Made by a program: the position numbers and the translations under genes
Shown here: piece by piece, positions 11,501 through 18,846 of the stretch
How the letters are laid out: each line of letters begins with the position of its first letter
Position numbering within the stretch: position 1 is the first letter of the stretch
The notes under the pieces: generated by a model
The model's database searches: none
Told to the model about the DNA's origin: nothing
Seen by the model: only the letters and a program-made list of their open reading frames with translations
Assembly: GCF_900142885.1 (NCBI RefSeq)
Contig: NZ_FRCL01000001.1
Coordinates: forward strand, 100,571-164,570
DNA: 64,000 nucleotides
From: Flavobacterium xinjiangense
Lineage (GTDB): Bacteria; Bacteroidota; Bacteroidia; Flavobacteriales; Flavobacteriaceae
Reading direction: 5' to 3'

Positions 11501-11859
11501 CAGACGATACCTATCACAATATAAAGGACGCGCTTTATGAGATAGAACTTCCAGAAGGAACTTTTAACGATAGATTCTATCTTCGTTTTACTGAAAAAAC
11601 TTTAGGAACAGATACATTTAGTTTGTCTAAATCTACGGAAGTAAATGTGATTGTAAATCAAAACGTAACGGTTCAATCTTCAAACCATGTGATAAAAAAC
11701 ATCACAGTATATGATTTACTGGGAAGAAAAATTGATAGTTATACAAAGGTAAATGCACTAAAATATACCTTGAGCCATTTAAACAAAACGACGGCGGGTT
11801 TAATTGTAAAAATCACTTTAGACGATGATACCGTAGTTTCCAAAAAAATAATATACTAA
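5554..11859 (+). CDS. Giant T9SS-secreted multidomain surface protein (Gly-rich, GEVED, choice-of-anchor D, LamG-like)
   Basis: The protein has 2,101 residues. A long basic N-terminus precedes a hydrophobic signal stretch (LYFILAIMIPFGSNVNGQ, ~residues 37-54). In order there follow a Gly-rich region (~80-240), a GEVED-like domain ending GQSEDYVLDV, an IPT/TIG-like segment, and a choice-of-anchor D type domain (~665-780: TFTIQNSGNTNLTIG, FNPSTIGTRTATISI). Next comes a region with DLQLWLRPD, then a LamG/concanavalin-like domain (~1,250-1,410: SFDGADDYLDSG, WHHIGITYNS, GAIDEVRIWKTALTEAQ). The last part parallels the upstream gene (WSSP, GNPYPSA, FNDRFYLR) and ends in a T9SS sorting domain. The C-terminal ~85 residues are almost identical to those of the upstream protein. 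Likely exported across the outer membrane and displayed; substrate or partner unknown. Confidence 0.88.
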   Translation: MQQNYFTKNYNKNNLSFDTAPSKKKRGNIFKKKSLKLYFILAIMIPFGSNVNGQTTTVTSPPGPGTWSMTLPCDVTSIQVQAWGGGGGGYGDNTNDGAVGHGGGGGGYTIGTIAVTPGQVITVIVGAAGTAGSTNGGAGGASSYSIFTANGGGGGTLTAGGSGGTASGGTSNFTGFIGGTGSGSTGGSGGNAGSAGGSGGAGGTIGGNGGNGSNPGGGGGSSGDRSGNSRTGGSGGEGRITITYTSNLKTYCNSSFSTVGPITNVTFAGINKTSSASINGTPGSEIFCDDGSVVQGSTTNSISIQGNTNGNSLNNIRVYIDWDQNGVFGNLSNEIIDLPTITNSNGSDGKLSSGNITVPSGAILGKTRLRVIKSNNSITNPCGSYSSGQSEDYVLDVTSSTTPTITSLGSTSGCVGTSITINGTNLAGATASDVKIGGTAVSSITSNSGTVLVAVIGSGTTGTVMVTTTNGTASSSASFTVNQSPTINAGPVLTAICKGGTSTALGGSFGGAATSAIWSDGGIGGVFANNTGTTPNSATWTPPTTYTGTATLTLTSSGGSCGTTSASKTQVVNTPPTTATVGSNQNINGSLTSTSLGGNTPTSGSGSWTKISGPGTVTFSASSSGTSTATVSLIGTYVFRWTISSSSCPSSSADLTVNYNAPEIDIAGNGNTVFDGNTTPTTTNSTDFGSSTVGIATTKTFTIQNSGNTNLTIGTISFSGANAADYSIANLPSTTIIAGNSTTFTIVFNPSTIGTRTATISIVNNDSDENPYDFSIQGTGTIAPLTFGPGGVTSDLQLWLRPDLINGTTNLADNTDVITWNTQGRGSDATKPSAVGAPKYRNNATHNINFNSVVDFTNNYATTPQVYTDNDASRQYLKGASGFYSQDIFVVMIPDVTVTSSLPSMDIFCGDKNNAAQETDATGIGYGNYTSRMSNEILTYALGTSSGAGIGYGVAQQSTSASYSSAGIINARNNSAATGTELYFNANNIVNLTTDASLFSNVNDSRFWIGRSEGWDGSLDGRVAEVITYSSRKNDSNERSNIQSYLAIKYGITLGINGTSINYTNSSSNILWDVTANTGYNYDITGIGRDDLSRLNQKQSKSINTTDDITIGLSTIYATNTENINSFDTDKKFLVWGNNRGTLQAQPAVEVNMSAGISGLTSAVSFISVGRTWKVVETGGNVAATKVSIPSAMLTSTITPPGDYLMFISNTPVFNPTAEYRIMTINGSNLETTYDFNGTKYITFGYAPEKTFVRSISFDGADDYLDSGKVLNLNTSFTVSAWVKRNSSNKTILSKRNATFTEGYDLSINTAGKAEMSWMVGTTKYSITSSEIIPLGKWHHIGITYNSATTTAKIYIDGLTKISNTSMPNIPPTTQSFLIAAADGVNPTSYFNGAIDEVRIWKTALTEAQFRYVMNQEIIKNSVSTNGAIIPNSISLNDISNVPWTALDAYYPMSTYTYTNAKDISGNNNYAALRNLNTVDAQTAPLPYESQANGLWQSPATWLNNTLQDLPFSVSIEDPSKTIDWNIVKTNHNITSEGNKILMGLFVNTNTLNAINDSKIEVSHYLKLDGKIDLEGRSQLIQKEGSDLDASSNGFIERDQQGQSNKFNYNYWSSPVNPINNTANNTNYTVGGILKDGTTGTPTNISWVDGYDGSAKSPISLARFWIYKFDNLSNDYANYTQIGETGLLQVGKGFTLKGSGAPTATQNLTFVGKPNNGTISNTLGIDQLLLTGNPYPSAIDADAFITDNINSVQRPDDNTIDGTLYFWEHYASNNTHNLAGYQGGYAARNLTGGLAPSSSGVDFISKAGSPSRGIPNKFIPVGQGFFVNGSATGGNVIFKNSQRGFERETDANSNVLYKTANKKPNHWSDNANDAIQEDNYKKIRLGFNSHNDFHRQVLIGFMNEKATSKMDYGYDGLNFDDFSNDMYLLNGENQLVIQGEGFFDEDASFPIGVRSDTVGKVSFTIDELENFDNRQNVYIYDKSDDTYHNIKDALYEIELPEGTFNDRFYLRFTEKTLGTDTFSLSKSTEVNVIVNQNVTVQSSNHVIKNITVYDLLGRKIDSYTKVNALKYTLSHLNKTTAGLIVKITLDDDTVVSKKIIY

Positions 11860-11879
11860 ATTGCAAAACTTAACTCTAA

Positions 11880-11910
11880 AAGCCACTCCTCACCGAGTGG
11901 TTTTTTTTTT
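11880..11910 (+). terminator. Rho-independent terminator of second T9SS gene
   Basis: AGCCACTC pairs with GAGTGGTT across a six-base loop, then ten T. The bases from the stop codon through the left arm are almost the same as after the first T9SS gene, so the 3' untranslated region was duplicated or converted together with the coding end. Confidence 0.85.
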
Positions 11911-12106
11911 GAAAAATTTAAAAATATTTACGACAATCAAATGATTTAATTTGTTTCAAAAAAATAGAAAGGGAATCATTCTAACTTAGATTATAAAATT
12001 TATAAATTTGTGCAACTAAAATAATTCCTTTAACGAAAAACGCAATCGTTTGAGTAAATCGTATAAATTGAAATATTCTAACTAATTTTCATAATAATAC
12101 CCGAAC

Positions 12107-12283
12107 ATGATTGACGAGAATAATGAAACTAAATTAATTGAAGGCGAAGACTTCTACTTTACGCCTGAAGGTTATAAATGCTTTACAGAAAAACATCATT
12201 TAAAAAGAGGATATTGTTGCAAAAGCGGCTGTCGTCATTGTCCGTACGGTTATGATAAGAAAACGGGAAATTTAAAAAAGTAG
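12107..12283 (+). CDS. DUF5522-family small Cys-rich protein
   Basis: A 58-residue open frame beginning MIDENNETKL, with FYFTPEGYKCFTEKHHLKRG followed by a Cys cluster CCKSGCRHCPYGYDKK. This layout, with the C-x3-C-x2-C-P-Y-G core, matches the small DUF5522 proteins common in Bacteroidota. The cysteines suggest metal or cluster binding, but the function is unknown. A -7-like box TAAATTTG lies at 12003-12010. The gene stands alone, with no clear operon partner. Confidence 0.75.
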   Translation: MIDENNETKLIEGEDFYFTPEGYKCFTEKHHLKRGYCCKSGCRHCPYGYDKKTGNLKK

Positions 12284-12554
12284 AGAGAGTTCAATCACAA
12301 AATCAACTCACCAATAAAAATGGATATTCAATCTCAAAAATATAGAATCAAAATTCATAAATCCTACCACAGGTCGGATATTCGTTATCCATAGCCGTTT
12401 TTTTATTGACTGCATTCCTTAATTAAAATGAGGAACAAAATGCGAATCGAGTATAAATACAATTCGAAAACGAGTTAATTTGAAGACATAAAAATGTGAA
12501 AAACATTGCAATTTCTTTAAATTTTTCAATATTTAAATTTTTCAATAAAAAAAC
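12284..12554. other. Intergenic, AT-rich
   Basis: 271 bp upstream of urocanate hydratase. No gene-sized frame or strong hairpin was seen; it probably holds the hutU promoter, but I could not place a convincing TAnnTTTG box. Confidence 0.4.
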
Positions 12555-14537
12555 ATGACTTTCCAAGAACAAATCAAACAGGGAATTCCCTCTATACTAC
12601 CTCAGCCTAAACCGTATGAGGCAGACATTAATCATGCTCCGAAACGAAAAGAAATCCTTTCGGCAGAGGAGAAAAAATTAGCCCTTCGTAATGCTTTGCG
12701 CTATTTCGGACCAGAGCATCATGGCGAGCTAATACAAGAATTTCGTCAAGAACTAGAAACATACGGTCGCATCTATATGTATCGCTTTCGTCCCGATTAT
12801 GAAATGCGTGCGCGTCCAATTAACGAATACCCGGGAAAATGCGAACAGGCAAAAGCTATAATACTGATGATTCAAAACAACTTGGATTATGCCGTGGCGC
12901 AACATCCCCATGAATTGATTACCTATGGTGGCAATGGAGCCGTTTTCCAAAACTGGGCACAGTATTTATTAACCATGCAATATTTATCAGAAATGACGGA
13001 TGAGCAAACATTGACGATGTATTCAGGTCATCCAATGGGTTTGTTCCCTTCGCACAAAGAAGCGCCACGAGTGGTAGTAACAAACGGAATGGTAATTCCT
13101 AATTATTCTAAACCGGACGACTGGGAAAAAATGAATGCTTTGGGCGTTTCGCAATACGGACAAATGACTGCCGGAAGTTATATGTACATAGGTCCGCAAG
13201 GAATTGTTCACGGAACAACAATTACCGTTTTGAATGGTTTCCGAAAAATAAAACGCAGTCCTACAGGTGGTTTATTCGTAACTTCAGGATTAGGCGGAAT
13301 GAGTGGCGCACAACCCAAAGCAGGTAATATTGCCGGTTGCATCACCGTTTGTGCCGAAGTAAATTCAAAAATTACTCATATTCGCCACAGCCAAGGCTGG
13401 ATCAATGAAGTGATTGAAAATATTGACGAATTAGTACAAAGAGTCGCTTTGGCGAAAGCCAACAAAGAAATTGTTTCTATCGCCTACCTCGGAAACGTGG
13501 TGGACGTTTGGGAAAAATTTGATCAGGAAAATATCCATATCGATTTAGGTTCAGACCAAACATCATTACACAATCCCTGGGCGGGCGGCTATTATCCTGC
13601 TGACGTTTCCTTTGAAGAAGCGAATGAAATGATGGCTAACAACCCGGATTTATTCAAAATAAAAGTTCAGGAAACATTGCGTCGCCACACTACTGCTATC
13701 AATAAACACACTGCCAGAGGAACGTATTTCTTTGATTACGGAAATGCTTTCCTACTGGAAGCTTCCCGTGCCGGTGCTGATGTTATGGCAGAGAATCATA
13801 TTGATTTTAGGTATCCGAGTTATGTACAGGATATTATGGGTCCTATGTGTTTTGATTATGGTTTTGGTCCGTTCCGTTGGGTTTGCGCCTCAGGGAATCC
13901 AGAAGATTTAGCCAAAACAGATTTAATTGCTTGTCAGGTTCTGGAAGAAATGGCAAAAACAGCTCCCGAAGAAATTCAACAGCAGATGCAGGATAATATT
14001 CACTGGATAAAAGGTGCTCAGGAAAATAAATTGGTCGTAGGTTCTCAAGCCAGAATCCTTTATGCTGATGCCGAAGGACGTGTGAAAATTGCCGAAGCTT
14101 TTAATCAGGCTATTGCCAAAGGTGAAATTGGAACTGTAGTTTTAGGTCGGGATCACCATGACGTTTCCGGTACTGATTCACCTTACAGAGAAACTTCTAA
14201 CATCTATGACGGCTCCCGTTTTACTGCTGATATGGCGATACAAAACGTCATTGGAGACAGCTTTCGTGGTGCCACTTGGGTCTCCATTCACAATGGTGGA
14301 GGAGTTGGCTGGGGCGAGGTAATTAATGGTGGATTTGGAATGGTTCTTGATGGATCTAAAGAAGCATCAAGACGTTTAGAATCTATGCTTTTCTGGGATG
14401 TCAACAATGGAATTTCCAGAAGAAGCTGGGCGCGTAATGACGGAGCCATTTTTGCCATAAAAAGAGCCATGGAAGCGCAGCCTCTATTGAAGGTAACCAT
14501 TCCTAACTCAGTTGCCGACAATTTGTTGGATTTTTAA
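12555..14537 (+). CDS. hutU: Urocanate hydratase (urocanase), long Bacteroidota form
   Basis: Converts urocanate to 4-imidazolone-5-propionate, the second step of histidine degradation, using tightly bound NAD+; cytosolic. The 660 residues exceed the ~555 of proteobacterial HutU and fit the longer Bacteroidota type. Family signatures visible are YGGNGAVFQNWAQYLL (~residues 122-137), MYSGHPMGLFPS (~155-166), the nucleotide-binding segment TSGLGGMSGAQPKAG, and FGPFRWVCASGNPEDL (~435-450) carrying the Cys expected at the active site. The C-terminal GGGVGWGEVINGGFG is also typical. No other hut genes lie nearby, so histidine ammonia-lyase and imidazolonepropionase must be elsewhere. Confidence 0.95.
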   Translation: MTFQEQIKQGIPSILPQPKPYEADINHAPKRKEILSAEEKKLALRNALRYFGPEHHGELIQEFRQELETYGRIYMYRFRPDYEMRARPINEYPGKCEQAKAIILMIQNNLDYAVAQHPHELITYGGNGAVFQNWAQYLLTMQYLSEMTDEQTLTMYSGHPMGLFPSHKEAPRVVVTNGMVIPNYSKPDDWEKMNALGVSQYGQMTAGSYMYIGPQGIVHGTTITVLNGFRKIKRSPTGGLFVTSGLGGMSGAQPKAGNIAGCITVCAEVNSKITHIRHSQGWINEVIENIDELVQRVALAKANKEIVSIAYLGNVVDVWEKFDQENIHIDLGSDQTSLHNPWAGGYYPADVSFEEANEMMANNPDLFKIKVQETLRRHTTAINKHTARGTYFFDYGNAFLLEASRAGADVMAENHIDFRYPSYVQDIMGPMCFDYGFGPFRWVCASGNPEDLAKTDLIACQVLEEMAKTAPEEIQQQMQDNIHWIKGAQENKLVVGSQARILYADAEGRVKIAEAFNQAIAKGEIGTVVLGRDHHDVSGTDSPYRETSNIYDGSRFTADMAIQNVIGDSFRGATWVSIHNGGGVGWGEVINGGFGMVLDGSKEASRRLESMLFWDVNNGISRRSWARNDGAIFAIKRAMEAQPLLKVTIPNSVADNLLDF

Positions 14538-14588
14538 AAATTTGGCCGTATCTTTATAATAAAGAATTAACAATCAAATATTTACATT

Positions 14589-15122
14589 ATGAAAGCAATT
14601 AAATTCATTCCGATACTATTTCTTTTTATATTGGGCTCCTGCAGCTCGATTAGAGTAAATTCTGATTATGACAAAAATGTAGATTTCAGTCAATACAAAA
14701 CCTATGCCTTTCATAAACAAGGGATTGATAGAGTTCAGATTTCAGAATTTGATAAGAAAAGAATTCTTCATGCAATTGATAATGAACTTACTAAAAAAGG
14801 AATGTCAAAAAGTGAAAATCCTGATTTATTAATAAACATTCTCACAAAAGAAAGAGAACGAATAGATGTAGATCAATACAACGCCGGTTGGGGTTATGGA
14901 TGGGGCTACGGATGGAACCCATATCTTTGGGGAGGGCGCACCTATGTATCATCAACAACAGAAGGAACCCTTTATATTGATTTAATTGATGCCAAGAAAA
15001 AAGAACTCGTATGGGAAGGTCAAGGTGTGGGATATTTAACAGAAAACTACGATAAAAAAGAAAGCCAAATCAATGAATATGTTTCTAAAATTTTAGAACA
15101 ATTCCCGCCTAAAGCAAAATAG
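14589..15122 (+). CDS. DUF4136 domain lipoprotein
   Basis: 177 residues with a lipoprotein signal: hydrophobic IPILFLFILGSCSS with the lipobox Cys at ~residue 18. The mature part begins NSDYDKNVDFSQYKTYAF, the usual opening of DUF4136, and contains a Gly/Trp/Tyr-rich loop (GWGYGWGYGWNPYLWGG) and LIDAKKKELVWEGQG near the end. Probably periplasm-facing outer-membrane lipoprotein; function unknown. A -7-like TATCTTTA lies just upstream, and a strong terminator follows. Confidence 0.9.
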   Translation: MKAIKFIPILFLFILGSCSSIRVNSDYDKNVDFSQYKTYAFHKQGIDRVQISEFDKKRILHAIDNELTKKGMSKSENPDLLINILTKERERIDVDQYNAGWGYGWGYGWNPYLWGGRTYVSSTTEGTLYIDLIDAKKKELVWEGQGVGYLTENYDKKESQINEYVSKILEQFPPKAK

Positions 15123-15143
15123 TTTACCATTACATTTCAACAT

Positions 15144-15173
15144 AAAAGCCTACCTTTGCGTAGGCTTTTTTTA
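15144..15173 (+). terminator. Terminator after DUF4136 gene, overlapping a possible promoter
   Basis: Stem AAAAGCCTAC / GTAGGCTTTT with a six-base loop and trailing T. The loop side contains TACCTTTG (15151-15158), which matches the Bacteroidota -7 consensus TAnnTTTG and sits 24 bp before the haemoglobin start codon. Confidence 0.85.
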
Positions 15174-15182
15174 TACCCAATC

Positions 15183-15584
15183 ATGGCAAAACTTAACGAC
15201 ATTACCACATTCGAAGATATCAAATTACTGGTAGATACTTTTTATTCTAAAGTTCAAAAAGACGAATTTATTGGAACCATATTTAATGAGAAAATAGTCA
15301 ACCGCTGGCCCGAACATCTGGAAAAAATGTATCGCTTTTGGCAAACTATTTTACTCGAAGTTCACTCCTATTCCGGAAGTCCATTTCCACCACACAAACA
15401 ACTGCCTGTTGGCAAAGAGCATTTTGAACGCTGGATGGAAATTTTCACGGAAACTACTGATAGTTTATTTATAGGTCCATTAGCAGAAGAAGCAAAGCTT
15501 CGCGCTAAAAATATGGCCGAAATGTTCAATTACAAAATTGACTATTTCCGCAATCTTGAAAAAAATCAAACGAACAATTCATAG
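15183..15584 (+). CDS. Group III truncated haemoglobin
   Basis: 133 residues starting at the ATG of MAKLNDITTFEDI. The frame is open upstream to a TTG inside the terminator, which I rejected as a start. Features of 2-on-2 globins of group III are the early FYSKV segment, RFWQTILL, and PVGKEHFERW with His80 as the likely proximal haem ligand. Binds O2 or NO; in related bacteria linked to NO detoxification or microaerobic growth (family knowledge, not shown here). Likely transcribed from a promoter embedded in the preceding terminator. Confidence 0.88.
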   Translation: MAKLNDITTFEDIKLLVDTFYSKVQKDEFIGTIFNEKIVNRWPEHLEKMYRFWQTILLEVHSYSGSPFPPHKQLPVGKEHFERWMEIFTETTDSLFIGPLAEEAKLRAKNMAEMFNYKIDYFRNLEKNQTNNS

Positions 15585-15647
15585 TTTTTAAAGTGTTTTT
15601 TTTTATCCAAAATCTATTCCTTTTTGCAAACAGCAACACATTCCCTT

Positions 15648-16784
15648 ATGCGTAAATTAATATTTCTGGCCGTTTTTCCAGCTTTTCTATTTTCTTGTTC
15701 CAATTTAAAACAAACGGCAGAAAACAAAGCAACGCCGCGTTTGAAACTAATCAGCTCGATTGAAATTCCTTTTGACAAAACTTTTGAAGGTACCAAGGTT
15801 GGTGGATTATCCGGAATCGACTACGATGCAAAAAAAGATTTATATTACCTAATCTGTGATGACAGATCCGTTTTTGACGATTCAAGATTTTATACCGCAA
15901 AAATTAATTTGCCCCAAGGCAAGATAAAAAGCATTGATTTTCAAAATGTCACTTATTTGAAAGATGAAGCCGGAAAAAATTATGGCAACTGGAATACAAC
16001 CCCAACTACAGCTTGTGATCCGGAAGATATGCGATACAATCCAAAAACAAATTCCTTAGTATGGAGTAGCGAAGGAGCGCGAGTGATTAACGCAGACAAG
16101 GAAATTTTACAGAACCCTTCCCTAAATTTCATAGATTTGAAAGGTAATTTTCTTGGCAAAGCCAAATTGCCAAAGAATTTAGAAATACAAAAAGAAGAAA
16201 AAGGACCAAGAAATAACGGAACTTTGGAAGGAATCTCTTTCGATTTTAAATACAAAACTATCTACACCAACATTGAAGAACCTTTATTTGAAGATGGCGA
16301 CCAAGCCAACACCAGCAAAGGCGGTTTGATTAGATTGTATCAATTTAATACCAAAACAAAAAAGAACACCGCACAATTCGGCTACCAACTGGAACCAATT
16401 GCACTTGAACCCAATCCGAAAGGAGCTTTTGCTGTAAATGGTGTTTCCGCAATTCAGTATTTTGGTAAAAACCAGTTATTGGTTGTGGAACGCTCCTACT
16501 CTACCGGTACGCAAGCCTGCACGGTAAAAGTATTTTTATGTGATTTAAAAAAAGCGACCAATGTAAAAAATTATGCTTCCTTAAAAAATGAAAATTTTGA
16601 ATTGGCTTCCAAGAAACTAATCCTAAACATGGATGATTTGGGGATTTTTATAGATAATATCGAAGGACTTACTTTTGGACCAAATTTGGCTAATGGCAAT
16701 CCATCTATCATTTTTGTTTCGGACAATAATTTTTCAGACAAACAAAAAACGCAGATCTTGGTGTTTGAGTTGATGAAGTACTAA
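15648..16784 (+). CDS. Esterase-like/phytase-like domain lipoprotein
   Basis: 378 residues from the ATG at 15648. The upstream TTG at 15624 would precede the signal peptide and is less likely. Signal MRKLIFLAVFPAFLFSCSN has a lipobox Cys at ~17. The mature protein carries the PF13449-type features GGLSGIDYDAKKDLYYLICDDR, DPEDMRYNP, NGTLEGISFD, a central VVERS and ending IEGLTFGPNL...IIFVSDNNF, consistent with a beta-propeller of the 'esterase-like activity of phytase' family. Substrate unknown. The gene stands alone between the haemoglobin gene and a repeat element. Confidence 0.8.
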   Translation: MRKLIFLAVFPAFLFSCSNLKQTAENKATPRLKLISSIEIPFDKTFEGTKVGGLSGIDYDAKKDLYYLICDDRSVFDDSRFYTAKINLPQGKIKSIDFQNVTYLKDEAGKNYGNWNTTPTTACDPEDMRYNPKTNSLVWSSEGARVINADKEILQNPSLNFIDLKGNFLGKAKLPKNLEIQKEEKGPRNNGTLEGISFDFKYKTIYTNIEEPLFEDGDQANTSKGGLIRLYQFNTKTKKNTAQFGYQLEPIALEPNPKGAFAVNGVSAIQYFGKNQLLVVERSYSTGTQACTVKVFLCDLKKATNVKNYASLKNENFELASKKLILNMDDLGIFIDNIEGLTFGPNLANGNPSIIFVSDNNFSDKQKTQILVFELMKY

Positions 16785-16818
16785 ATCTAAAAAATCATCA
16801 ATCACACTCCAACTCCCT

Positions 16819-16965
16819 TAGCCCCGAGTGCAATGAAAAGCTTTTTGCGAAAGCCGTTTTGGTTTTTCTTGTTTATAAAAAGCGACCGGAGGAAGCTCTT
16901 TTATGAACTTTAGAAAAACAAACGGGTTTGCAAAAACTTGCAATGAAAATCGGGAAATAGCTCCT
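16819..16965 (+). repeat. Dispersed intergenic repeat, copy A
   Basis: Starts AGCCCCGAGTGCAATGAAAA, has a core AGCGACCGGAGGAAGCTC at ~16880 and ends AACTTGCAATGAAAATCGGG plus AATAGCTCC. Copies B (23232-23374) and C (35137-35279, opposite strand) share these blocks in the same order with the same spacing. The ends are imperfectly complementary. It does not encode a protein; the minus-strand frame across it is not conserved in the other copies. Confidence 0.75.
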
Positions 16966-17005
16966 GAAATTCGTACTTTTGCAGTAGAACTACAACGTTT
17001 TCGAT

Positions 17006-18763
17006 ATGAACTCAACTATAGAAAGCAATCCGTTATTAGACCGATTGCCAAAGCACTTAAAACAATTCATTAAACCTCAGGATTATAGCGATTATACGCC
17101 CATAAACCAAGCGGTTTGGCGCTACGTGATGCGTAAAAATGTGGATTACTTATCAAAAGTGGCGCATAGTTCCTACTTGGAAGGATTGAAAAAAACAGGA
17201 ATCGAAGTAGATAACATCCCAAGCATGTACGGCATGAACCGAATTCTGACTGAAATAGGTTGGGCTGCCGTTGCGGTGGACGGTTTTATTCCGCCAAATG
17301 CTTTTATGGAATTTCAGGCCTATAATGTGCTTGTAATTGCTTCCGACATTCGCCAACTCGAACATATAGAATACACACCCGCACCGGATATTATTCACGA
17401 AGGTGCCGGTCATGCGCCAATTATTGCCAATCCGGAATATGCGGAGTACCTGCGCCGTTTTGGAGAAATAGGCTGTAAAGCAATTTCTTCGCACAAAGAT
17501 TACCAAATGTACGAAGCCATCCGACTGCTTTCTATCTTGAAAGAAGCTGAAGACACGCCGCAAGCAGACATTGATGCTGCCGAAAAAGCGGTAGAAGATT
17601 TGCAGAACAACATGGGCGATTTATCGGAAATGGCACATATCAGAAACCTGCATTGGTGGACCGTAGAATATGGTTTGATTGGAACTGTTGATAATCCTAA
17701 AATTTACGGTGCTGGACTGCTTTCGTCAATAGGAGAAAGTGCTTGGTGCATGACGGATAACGTGAAGAAAATTCCTTACGATATCTCAGCGGCGAACCAA
17801 AGTTTTGACATTACTAAACTGCAACCACAGCTTTATGTCACTCCAGATTTTGCTTATTTAAGCTTGGTTTTAGAAGAGTTTGCCAATAAAATGGCCTTGC
17901 GTACCGGAGGATTATCGGGAATTAATAAACTGATTCATTCGAATGCTTTAGGAACGATTGAATTGAGCACCGGAATTCAGATTTCGGGCGTTTTCGCCAA
18001 TGTTATTGAAGAAGAAGGAAAACCCGTTTATATCCAAACAACCGGAAAAACGGCTTTATCATATAGAGAAAAAGAATTAGTAGGTCATGGAACTGGTAAA
18101 CATCCGGAAGGTTTTGGTAGTCCTATTGGGAAACTAAAAGGAATCAATCTTGCAATTGAGGACATGAGTCCAAGAGATTTAAGTGCCTATTCCATCACTG
18201 AAAGTAAAAGTGTAACCTTAGAATTTGAAGGTGATATCACCGTAAAAGGGGAAATTATCACAGGATCCAGAAACTTGCATGGAGAGATTATTTTAATCAG
18301 TTTGAAAAACTGTACCGTGACACACGGAGAAACTATTTTGTTTCAACCGGAATGGGGCAATTATGATATGGCGATTGGAAAAAAAGTGATTTCGGCGTTT
18401 TCAGGTCCTGCTGATGTGAATAGTTTTGATTTGATTTCGCATGTTCCTACTAGTAAAACCATCAAGGCAAAACATACTGCGGAACGTGATGATTTAGAGG
18501 TTTTATACCAAACGATTCGAAACATAAGAGAAACGAAGGATACAGAAACTTCATTAGCACCAATTTTTGATAAATTACGCACCAATCATCCAAACGATTG
18601 GTTGTTAGCTGTTGAAATTGCGGAGCTTTTGAAAGACAGAAATGAACCGCAATTGTTACAGGAAGTAATGACTTATCTTGATCAATTAAAACAAAAAAGA
18701 CCCGAAGTAGCGCATTTGATTGCTGGTGGTTTGGATTTGATTTTTGATAAAGAGAAAGCGTAA
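17006..18763 (+). CDS. Biopterin-dependent aromatic amino acid hydroxylase, long form
   Basis: Iron(II)/tetrahydropterin monooxygenase of the Phe/Tyr/Trp hydroxylase family; phenylalanine to tyrosine is the most likely reaction. The 585 residues are about twice the length of classical bacterial PhhA. Iron ligands visible are His131 and His136 in PDIIHEGAGHAP and Glu221 in WWTVEYGLIG. The His-Glu distance is ~45 residues longer than in classical enzymes because of an inserted helical segment (~172-215, LLSILKEAEDTPQAD). The C-terminal ~270 residues have no relative I recognise. A -7-like TACTTTTG lies at 16974-16981. Confidence 0.88.
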   Translation: MNSTIESNPLLDRLPKHLKQFIKPQDYSDYTPINQAVWRYVMRKNVDYLSKVAHSSYLEGLKKTGIEVDNIPSMYGMNRILTEIGWAAVAVDGFIPPNAFMEFQAYNVLVIASDIRQLEHIEYTPAPDIIHEGAGHAPIIANPEYAEYLRRFGEIGCKAISSHKDYQMYEAIRLLSILKEAEDTPQADIDAAEKAVEDLQNNMGDLSEMAHIRNLHWWTVEYGLIGTVDNPKIYGAGLLSSIGESAWCMTDNVKKIPYDISAANQSFDITKLQPQLYVTPDFAYLSLVLEEFANKMALRTGGLSGINKLIHSNALGTIELSTGIQISGVFANVIEEEGKPVYIQTTGKTALSYREKELVGHGTGKHPEGFGSPIGKLKGINLAIEDMSPRDLSAYSITESKSVTLEFEGDITVKGEIITGSRNLHGEIILISLKNCTVTHGETILFQPEWGNYDMAIGKKVISAFSGPADVNSFDLISHVPTSKTIKAKHTAERDDLEVLYQTIRNIRETKDTETSLAPIFDKLRTNHPNDWLLAVEIAELLKDRNEPQLLQEVMTYLDQLKQKRPEVAHLIAGGLDLIFDKEKA

Positions 18764-18797
18764 AACCTAAGAAAATTAAACATGGATTTTTACGGAT

Positions 18798-18827
18798 TTT
18801 CACGAATTAATTGGCTAATTCGTGAAA
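18798..18827. terminator. Bidirectional hairpin between convergent genes
   Basis: Twelve-base perfect stem TTTCACGAATTA / TAATTCGTGAAA with a six-base loop between convergent stop codons. The same CACGAATTA words make up the larger hairpin at 20438-20495. Confidence 0.7.
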
Positions 18828-18846
18828 TTCGTGTTTAAAATTTCTT

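Noticed and set aside
15156..15182. Upstream TTG start for the truncated haemoglobin
   Set aside because: It lies inside the terminator hairpin and adds residues not found in group III globins; the ATG at 15183 fits the family.
16818..17015. Minus-strand 65-codon frame
   Set aside because: It covers dispersed repeat copy A and is not preserved in copies B or C.
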